DNA of 64,000 nucleotides from Rostrohypoxylon terebratum (taxonomy: Eukaryota; Ascomycota; Sordariomycetes; Xylariales; Hypoxylaceae), in contig MU385880.1 in the NCBI GenBank assembly GCA_022497145.1, positions 1-64,000 of the forward strand. Direction: 5' to 3'. Below the pieces are notes generated by a model. That model was not told the DNA's origin, did not search any database, and saw nothing but the letters and a program-made list of their open reading frames with translations. Position numbers and translations under genes: made by a program. Shown piece after piece: positions 57,911 through 64,000 of the stretch. Each line of letters begins with the position of its first letter. Position 1 is the stretch's first letter.

Positions 57911-59230
57911 ATGACAATGGTTGAGCATCACCCCGTCCACAATAGCGAGGTCTATCTATTAGGATTGACACCTCGCCCTACCGTTCCACCCCCATCCCCG
58001 CCGTCTCCTTCAACGCCGACGGAAGCCGGACCGAGCACCGCCATCGAAGAGCTCTGCTTAGACGCCGTCGAGAACTTCGAAGATGCTTCAGAAACGGACT
58101 CGCTTACCAAACAAAGACTTTCGGGTGCCGTCCACGTCCTGAATACCGAAGCGACCGCTCTGCGGAGCCTCACCCACCTATACAAGACCGATGCCACGGC
58201 AACGCAGGGCTTTGACGCTGCGGTCGGCGCTATAACGAGATATGGAGGCGAACGGGGAAGCAAGCTAGTCATTTGCGGTGTAGGGAAGTCGGGCCACATT
58301 GCCAAAAAGCTTGTTGCCACCTTCAACAGCCTCGGCGTGCACGCAACGTTCCTGCACCCCACTGAAGCCCTACATGGGGACCTAGGCAAGATCGGAAAGC
58401 ACGATACCGTCCTCTTCATCACCTTTTCCGGCAAGACGGCCGAGCTCCTCGCCCTACTCCCGCACCTAGACGCCGCGCTCCCGGTCGTAGTCCTGACCTC
58501 GCACACGCACCCCGACGCCTGCGAAATCATCCGTCGCCGCCCCGACGCCATCCTCCTCCCAGCCCCGATCCACGAGTCCGAGACGGTATCGTTCGGGGTC
58601 TCGGCCCCCACGACCTCGACCACGGTGGCACTCGCGCTCGGCGACGCGTTGGCAGTCGTCACTTCCCGCGAGCTACACGCCGCCGTGCCTTCCGTCTTCG
58701 CCAGAAACCACCCCGGCGGCGCCATCGGCCAGGCCACGCGCAAGCCCCGCCTCCTACGCGAGATCGCGGTCCCGCTTGTCGAGATCCCCGTCTGGACACC
58801 ATTTGCCAACGCTCCTGCTCCTGCCCCGACCTCTCCGAACGCTCATAACGATCATGACCATGTCGAATCGTTCCCCGACGAACCCTGCGGCGCGGATATC
58901 CTCAAGATGGGATACGACTCGCACTCCGGCTGGGCACGCGTCGGCGATGCCATTACTTCTCCCAATCGGGTTAAGAACCTCGATACCGCGCACCTGACGT
59001 GGCGTGTCTCTGCTATACCAGACTTGCTCGTGGAGAGGGCTGAGTGGATCAGCATTAGTGCCGATACGCGCATCGGCGTCGCCGCGGACTGGTTAAGGGA
59101 GCCTCTCAGGTCATCGTCCGGATGTGGCGGTGAGGCTGCGTGTCAAGAGAACTCGATACTCGCTGTCGTGGAAGACGGCGAGGTCGTTGGGGTGTTGGAG
59201 GCAGGGGAGCTGCTAGGGTGGCAGGAATGA
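57911..59230 (+). CDS. SIS-domain sugar-phosphate isomerase (KpsF/GutQ-like)
   Basis: A single exon of 439 aa (or 437 from the second ATG at 57917). A Pro-rich N-terminal region (21-45) precedes a SIS domain at about 75-275. It shows LVICGVGKSGHIAKKLVATF, a HPTEALHGDLGKI block typical of arabinose-5-phosphate isomerases, FITFSGKTAELL, SAPTTSTTVALALGDALAVV and FARNHPGGAIGQ. These match bacterial KpsF/GutQ/KdsD, which interconvert D-ribulose 5-phosphate and D-arabinose 5-phosphate. In the bacterial S(N/G)SGET-like site this protein has TFSGKTAE. The C-terminal part (about 370-439) resembles one degenerate CBS half (ILAVVEDGEVVGVLEAGEL) instead of the usual CBS pair. Codons are strongly GC-ending across 58400-58900, unlike the neighbours, and there is no intron. 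Ancient bacterial transfer is plausible. Fungi make no KDO, so the reaction in vivo is open. Confidence 0.92.
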   Translation: MTMVEHHPVHNSEVYLLGLTPRPTVPPPSPPSPSTPTEAGPSTAIEELCLDAVENFEDASETDSLTKQRLSGAVHVLNTEATALRSLTHLYKTDATATQGFDAAVGAITRYGGERGSKLVICGVGKSGHIAKKLVATFNSLGVHATFLHPTEALHGDLGKIGKHDTVLFITFSGKTAELLALLPHLDAALPVVVLTSHTHPDACEIIRRRPDAILLPAPIHESETVSFGVSAPTTSTTVALALGDALAVVTSRELHAAVPSVFARNHPGGAIGQATRKPRLLREIAVPLVEIPVWTPFANAPAPAPTSPNAHNDHDHVESFPDEPCGADILKMGYDSHSGWARVGDAITSPNRVKNLDTAHLTWRVSAIPDLLVERAEWISISADTRIGVAADWLREPLRSSSGCGGEAACQENSILAVVEDGEVVGVLEAGELLGWQE

Positions 59231-59946
59231 CGGGGTGAAGAAGAGAGTTTTAAGAGACGGGGGTAACAAGGATATACATACATACACTATATTACTGGCT
59301 TTAAATCTGCATGAGGGGCATACTCCGAGATGATAGAGGATGGACTATTTGCAAAGCATGTTGAGCGCTGGGGTGTAAAACTGTCGTGGACCGGATGTCT
59401 AATGGACTTTCTATTTGGGGTTTCAAGTGATATTGCGCTTGGCGCTGTTTCGACGATTGGGAGAGATGTCTCACCACTCTTATGAGTATCCTCCCGGGAG
59501 GTTACTATCAAATATACTCGTCACCAGATGACCTCCGATTTTCGAGGCAATGATATGCAGTACTTTTATTTGCAAAAATGATGCTGTGTAGCTGTATCTA
59601 AGTTGGTCTTCTCTAATGCAAGGAGTGTTCGGAAATGCTCTTAAGAAATAGGCAGGTTCATATATCGTGGTCTTCATACCCTAGCCCAACTTTTCCACAT
59701 AGAAGAGAAAGTACTCTTCTTGTTTCTATTACCAACAAGAAGGGAACCGAAATCATTGTTTGCAGAACGATGTTGCCATCGCTGTCCTCCTGATCGAGTC
59801 TTCTTCGGATAGACTTATCCTACGAGGCTCCCTCATCCGTATACCGCTTCACTCGACCCGACCCAACCCAACCTAACCCCATCCTGCCTACATGACCAAA
59901 CAACCGCCGTAACCCTTGGCAGCCCGTCATTCCCCCGAACGTCTAT
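59231..59946. other. Convergent intergenic spacer
   Basis: 3' flanks of the SIS-domain gene and of the secreted-protein gene. No feature is recognised. Confidence 0.5.
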
Positions 59947-60498
59947 TCAGCTACTCATCGACGTCGCCGTCACGCTGGCCCTCCACGGTGACCCGGTCCC
60001 GGACCTCGCGCTCACAATGGGGATCGTAGCAGGCGTAGTCAGCACAGTCCCATGCTCCACCGTGGTCATCAGCTCAATCGTCGACAGCTCCGGGTTCACC
60101 TCGCTGTACTGCGTCACCGTGTACGCGTGGCCGTTGCTATACAACGTCGCCGTCGTCACCGCACTATGGATATCGCCTCGTGCAGCGACGGCGGGCACGG
60201 TGCTGACCGGGTCTGGGATAACGCCTGTGTCCGCGGGCGGGGTGAAGGTGATGGTGGTGTTCCAGAAGTCGGAGAGGGTCTTGGTACGCGCGGGTGGGAG
60301 GGGGATCGGCGTGTGTCGGGTTACGTGCCTGGTGGTGTTCCAGGTTGGGAGCGGCACGGGGAGGATAGTGGCATTGGGGAACGTCGGCGTAAGGGTTATG
60401 GTTGTGTGCATGGGGATGATGCCCCCGAGGAGGGGGAAGCCGGCGCATGTGGATGCGGCGAGGGCGAGGAGGATTGGTGATAATTGAGAGGACCACAT
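59947..60498 (-). CDS. Small secreted Thr/Pro-rich protein
   Basis: A single exon of 183 aa. A signal peptide is clear: MWSSQLSPILLALAASTCAG with likely cleavage after AG, before FPLLGG. The mature chain is rich in Thr, Pro and Ser, with several N-glycosylation sites (NAT, NTT, NTT) and one YTVTQYSEVNP segment. There is no catalytic motif, no C-terminal GPI signal and almost no cysteine after the signal, so it is not a Cys-stabilised effector type. A wall-associated or secreted glycoprotein is the best guess. The other-frame readings over the gene are GC-rich shadows. Confidence 0.78.
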   Translation of the reverse strand: MWSSQLSPILLALAASTCAGFPLLGGIIPMHTTITLTPTFPNATILPVPLPTWNTTRHVTRHTPIPLPPARTKTLSDFWNTTITFTPPADTGVIPDPVSTVPAVAARGDIHSAVTTATLYSNGHAYTVTQYSEVNPELSTIELMTTVEHGTVLTTPATIPIVSARSGTGSPWRASVTATSMSS

Positions 60499-62028
60499 CG
60501 TGAAGGGTTTAGTATGTGGTTTTAGAAAGGGGTTGTTTTGAGGATAAGGGGCACGAGGATTAGAATGCTGGAGGGTTGTTCGTCCTTGGGAGAGGTTGGA
60601 CTATACCTTTATATGTTAAATTATTATGGGTTCATCAACGAGATACCTATTCATTACTGTCTTCACCCCAATTTCCCCTTGGCTGATGACAGCTTGACCT
60701 CTCGGATCGAGGCCGCTGAATGATTGATGAGTCAAAAGATCGTTCCTCGTCAACGGTTGCTTCGTTCACATGAGTATCAATGCAAATCCACTTTCTGGTG
60801 TCGTACGGTCCGGAGAGGAAATGCATTGTGGCATAACGATCTAGTTCGCTTCATGTATCTCGGGCCATTAGGATCTGCTACCTGACGAAGTATGGAGCTC
60901 CAAGTGTTTGCTATGTATATTGGCATTCGCAATATCCTGCCGATATCCAGGGTCTTCTTTGACTAATGAATAACAAATCGGATTGTCCTTGTCATTGTGT
61001 TCAACTCCGTACTCGGGTAGGCTTCTGGTGTGAGGTTAGTCTAGGCTTTCGCCACATGATGGTTGGAACGTTGTTAAAATTCACCGAGAAGTTTAGTCGT
61101 TCGATTGCGGCTGAGGGAGTCGGAGATAGAATCTGATAGAGAAATGCGATCCAAAACAGGATGTTTCGTCCTTCTTATTAGTACTACTTCTAGTATCACG
61201 CTACTCCTGATTTCTACCAAGGCTCGGATCAAATGCAATAGCTTCATTAAAACGTCTACGCCGTCTATTTAGTTGTGATAGAGTAACTAAGCACCAAAAA
61301 TGCGGTGTGGTTCTCCTAATCGAATCCTAACTGCGAATCCCGACTGTGGTGTTTGCGTGGATTCTTATGACGGAGACATTGCGATGCATGACTGATGATC
61401 CGATGTGGCAGTGATTCAACACTGAGTTACGGAGCATGGGACTTGCATACCTATGTAAGGGCATCATGCGGGCGTAACACTCCTAAAGTAGAGTCCGAGT
61501 CCGCAAGTCGTACCATGCGGCTCTCTAGATCTCGATACAGCTCATTCTGACCGACTGGTTGTGAGATGTACCACACGTGGGGCCATTGAAGCGATGTCTC
61601 CTCAGCTAGAATATTGTATGTATTGGGAACCATCATGATGATCCCGAAAAGGGCTGGTTGTTCTGAGCTATCCCTACATTCCAGTGAGCTCATTTCGATC
61701 CATCGCCTTCGCTTGCAGCTTTCTAGATATTTTTGGATTGTTCCTAGCGAGGAAATTATTCGCATATGGCTTCGTGTTATAGATCGATCGAAACAGACTC
61801 CTGGTTAGCGCGCAAAGTATACACAACTAACTCCGAACCAGATGCATCTCCTGATATAAATGCGGTATATGCCCTTCTATGCCGTCGTACAAAACATGAT
61901 ACAAGAATAGGTAATGTGGTATCGTTCGAATAATCGCGCAAGGGGGTATTTTTTTTATGAGTGGATGGTTGGTCGGCTTTCTGTGCGTGGTGAAATATTG
62001 ATAAGTATTAATAAAAGCCTCGACAAGA
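60499..62028. other. Intergenic, 1.5 kb
   Basis: The left end is the promoter side of the secreted-protein gene. A 104-codon minus-strand frame (61451-61765) has no known domain and is not called. Nothing else is recognised. Confidence 0.5.
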
Positions 62029-63388
62029 TTAATAAGGCGGATGGTATTGCGATGATGACGATGACTGTGATGGTGGTAGTGGTCTAGCTTTCGTTAACCA
62101 GGGTGACGCTAATGACACCTTGACATTTCGATCGAATTCGCCTTCTAACTCCATCCTTCTCCTAATCTCTTCTTCTGAATCCACATGGGACAGGTTCGCG
62201 GAAGAGGAGGCGGCATGCCCTGCCCCCATCGTCCTACCATCTGTGTCTTGGAATATCGTTCCCTCAAGCTCCATTCTCCGCTTCGTCCTCGCGTCTAGAC
62301 TTTTGTATGCATCGCCCTCCATCTCTCCATGAGGGACTGTCTTAGCGTAGATATGTTTATCGAAAGATTGTGTTGGTAAGCAGGGGGTCGATACGTCCCA
62401 AACGTCTCCTTCGTAGCTGGAGGTCTGATGGTACTGCGGTCTTTCGGACGGAGTAGGCGTTTCCCGAGGCTCAGGTGTAGGTGCGTAGGTTGCGAAAGCT
62501 TGCGCGCTCGCATTCATGTCCTTACCGCCGCTATTGGCAAAATGGGCGATATGGGCTTCTGCAGGCCTTTGTCGAGCTGCCTTGCGCGCCCTATACATCA
62601 TGAACAGACCGGCGCCTAAAGCAGCAAGCCCTGTGACCCCAAAGAATGCACCGAGCCCAATGCCCGCAGCGGTGCTAGATGAAATTCCACCACCGCTGCC
62701 ACTAGTAGCACCGCAACTCGCAGTACTTGACGCAAGGTGGTTTGCCAATGCATGCGATATGGAGGCCTCGCAGCTTTCTGTATCGTTGTTCGCATTCGCA
62801 GGGGAGTTCGTAGGTGTAGCGAAAGTCCATCCATTCACGGGAATCGCTGCAACGGACGTGGCCTGTGCGGCGGTCGAGCTGGTAATCTTCCAATTGGTAT
62901 CTTTCTGCGCAAATGTTATCACATCCCCCTTCTTGACACCTGATGTACATTCACCAGTGTTGCCCGGACCGAGAACTTTTACGAAGTCATAATTCCTACG
63001 GGTAGATTGTTAACATGTGGCTCTAAGCTGGAGGTCTCCTAGATGAGTCGATAACGCACAATGGACAGCAGCCTACGAAAGTGCTCGTGGCATCTTTCGC
63101 AGATACTGTAGCGGTATAATAATCTTGGGGGCATGTAACAGGCCCTATACTAATTATTGTGTCCTTAATCGGCCCAAGTCGATTTTGTAGCCACCATGTC
63201 GTTACCGGCTTGGGAAGACATGTGGCGTCTGTCTGCACCGAGAGGCCGTAACCCGGATCCCAGGCGGCGATTGTGCTTGTGACATATTGCCAAAGATACT
63301 TGTCACAACCAGCCTGATGGGGATATGCAGATGATATAGGGATCCAGGAAGTGACAACGTTCTTGTTCGTCTCCGGAAGCCGATTCAT
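62029..63388 (-). CDS. Single-pass membrane protein with conserved Cys ectodomain
   Basis: Two exons, 63060-63388 and 62029-62995, with a 64-bp intron, total 1296 nt, 431 aa. The ectodomain (1-185) has the pattern known from many fungal surface proteins: TSWIPISSAYP, GC, WDPGYGLSV, TWWLQNRLG, SIGPVTCPQDYYTA, FVGCCP|LNYDF and GECTSGVKKGDVITFAQ, ending in VAAIPVNGW. A Ser/Gly-rich stalk leads to one helix (GIGLGAFFGVTGLAALGAGLFMMY, about 235-258) followed by RARKAARQR, so the N-terminus is outside. The cytosolic tail has two RRMELEG units and ends YHPPY. No cleavable signal peptide is visible at the chosen ATG; either the helix acts as an anchor signal or an upstream exon is missing. A wall-sensing or cell-surface role is an inference. 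Confidence 0.87.
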
Positions 63389-64000
63389 TGTCAGTCACGA
63401 CGAGGTGGAATTGAGATCATCACAGAAGGCCAGAAGGCGAAAAGAAAGAGAATGCGGCAGATCTGGAAGCTGCCGGCGCGCGTGGGTCGCAACTAGTTTA
63501 CATAGCAGGATAATACATACTATGTAATAATACACTAGTTGGTATGAGGAATCACCGGGGTTTTGATCCTTCGATGGTGGGTTCGATCTACTGTAGACAC
63601 GAGACATCAGGGAATTGGGATTGGCTGGTTCTATTTCTGTCGCATTGGCAGACCTTGCGTATGTACTGTAGTAATAGTAAGTAGTATGAGCCTGACTACG
63701 GTAGAGCGGCCCCTCAGGGGACCATCGCTGGGGCGGGCTTACAGGCTTGGGCTGAGGGACGCGAAGGATTTAGATCCTTACGAATGAAGAAGCTGGCTAA
63801 GGCACTTGTCCATAAATAAAGAAATATCATGGCGACCCGTGAACCTTTGCGTAGCATTTAAATAGATGGTGAACGCCGAGCTCTCAATAGAGAATAGAGA
63901 ACAATATTGCCCCCTTTTGGATTTTATCGTGTTGTCCATAGCTAATTGCTAGTCAAACCGACCGTCGTATTATCTGTCTTCTCGAATGCCTAGGCCCTAG
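63389..64000. other. Intergenic, window end
   Basis: Promoter side of the membrane-protein gene. A 70-codon minus-strand frame (63395-63607) contains a hydrophobic stretch (YYYIVCIILLCKLV) just upstream. It could be a missed signal exon but ends in a stop before the next ATG. Nothing else is recognised. Confidence 0.45.

Noticed and set aside
57952..58809. 285-codon minus-strand frame over the SIS-domain gene
   Set aside because: The plus strand has the full set of KpsF/GutQ motifs; the antisense frame stays open because of high GC at third positions.
60017..60487. 156-codon and 142-codon plus-strand frames opposite the secreted protein
   Set aside because: The minus strand has a clear signal peptide and glycosylation sites. 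The plus-strand frames are GC-rich shadows without motifs.
61451..61765. 104-codon minus-strand frame
   Set aside because: No domain, no signal and no supporting splice structure; too little to call a gene.
63395..63607. Hydrophobic 70-codon frame upstream of the membrane-protein gene, as a signal-peptide exon
   Set aside because: It ends in a stop just before the ATG of the next frame, and I found no in-phase GT-AG pair that joins it convincingly.
1..64000. CRISPR arrays, bacterial operons, riboswitches or ribosome binding sites
   Set aside because: The sequence is clearly fungal nuclear DNA with spliceosomal introns. The tandem repeats are short minisatellites without spacer structure.

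Overview
The window is nuclear DNA of a filamentous ascomycete (Pezizomycotina; a Sordariomycete is my best guess). The evidence is the many short introns (mostly 45-100 bp, GTAAGT-type donors, CAG/TAG acceptors), HET and NACHT incompatibility-type genes, a SAT4/PTH11-type rhodopsin-like membrane protein, a Uds1 septation protein and a fungal kinesin-3. I rebuilt the exons by hand. For every multi-exon gene given with exon coordinates, the spliced length is an exact multiple of three.

Left arm, 0.3-18.4 kb, is accessory. It holds an intact 9-exon cytochrome P450 (303-2337), a SAT4-family seven-helix membrane protein (3067-4529), and three large genes of the fungal NLR/heterokaryon-incompatibility type. 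The first (5029-9118) looks like one gene that joins a HET domain to a RAD5-like SNF2/RING helicase. The second (9401-13866, minus) is an alpha/beta-hydrolase-like plus NACHT protein with a second, decayed ATPase-like module and a His/Arg-rich tail. The third (14921-18368, minus) is a Helo-like/NACHT/ankyrin protein with 13 ankyrin repeats. The HET-SNF2 chimera inside this cluster is the most unusual object in the window.

Middle, 19.8-28.6 kb, is conserved housekeeping: kinesin-3 (19815-25117, minus) and a leukotriene A4 hydrolase/M1 aminopeptidase (26345-28588, minus). An 8.7-kb stretch without recognisable genes follows (28.6-37.3 kb), then the Uds1 septation gene (37281-39515), another 3.9-kb empty stretch and a small RING/ankyrin-like gene (43441-44226, minus).

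Right arm, 46.9-64 kb, is mixed. It carries an unrecognised two-exon gene (46879-47480), the 20S proteasome alpha-1 subunit SCL1 (49403-50584, minus) divergent from a nucleolar-type WKF-domain protein (51522-52862), a claudin-like four-helix membrane protein (53372-54300, minus), a calcineurin-like phosphoesterase (55508-56383, minus), an intronless GC-rich KpsF/GutQ-type sugar-phosphate isomerase that resembles bacterial genes (57911-59230), a small secreted Thr-rich protein (59947-60498, minus) and a single-pass membrane protein with a Cys-containing ectodomain (62029-63388, minus).

The gene-poor gaps share short dispersed motifs: a palindromic CCTAGGTCCTAGG family, a CTACATAGT family and TACCTA/GTAGG runs. 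I saw no transposon with recognisable coding capacity, no rRNA and no convincing tRNA. I could not compute base composition, RIP indices or homology scores.
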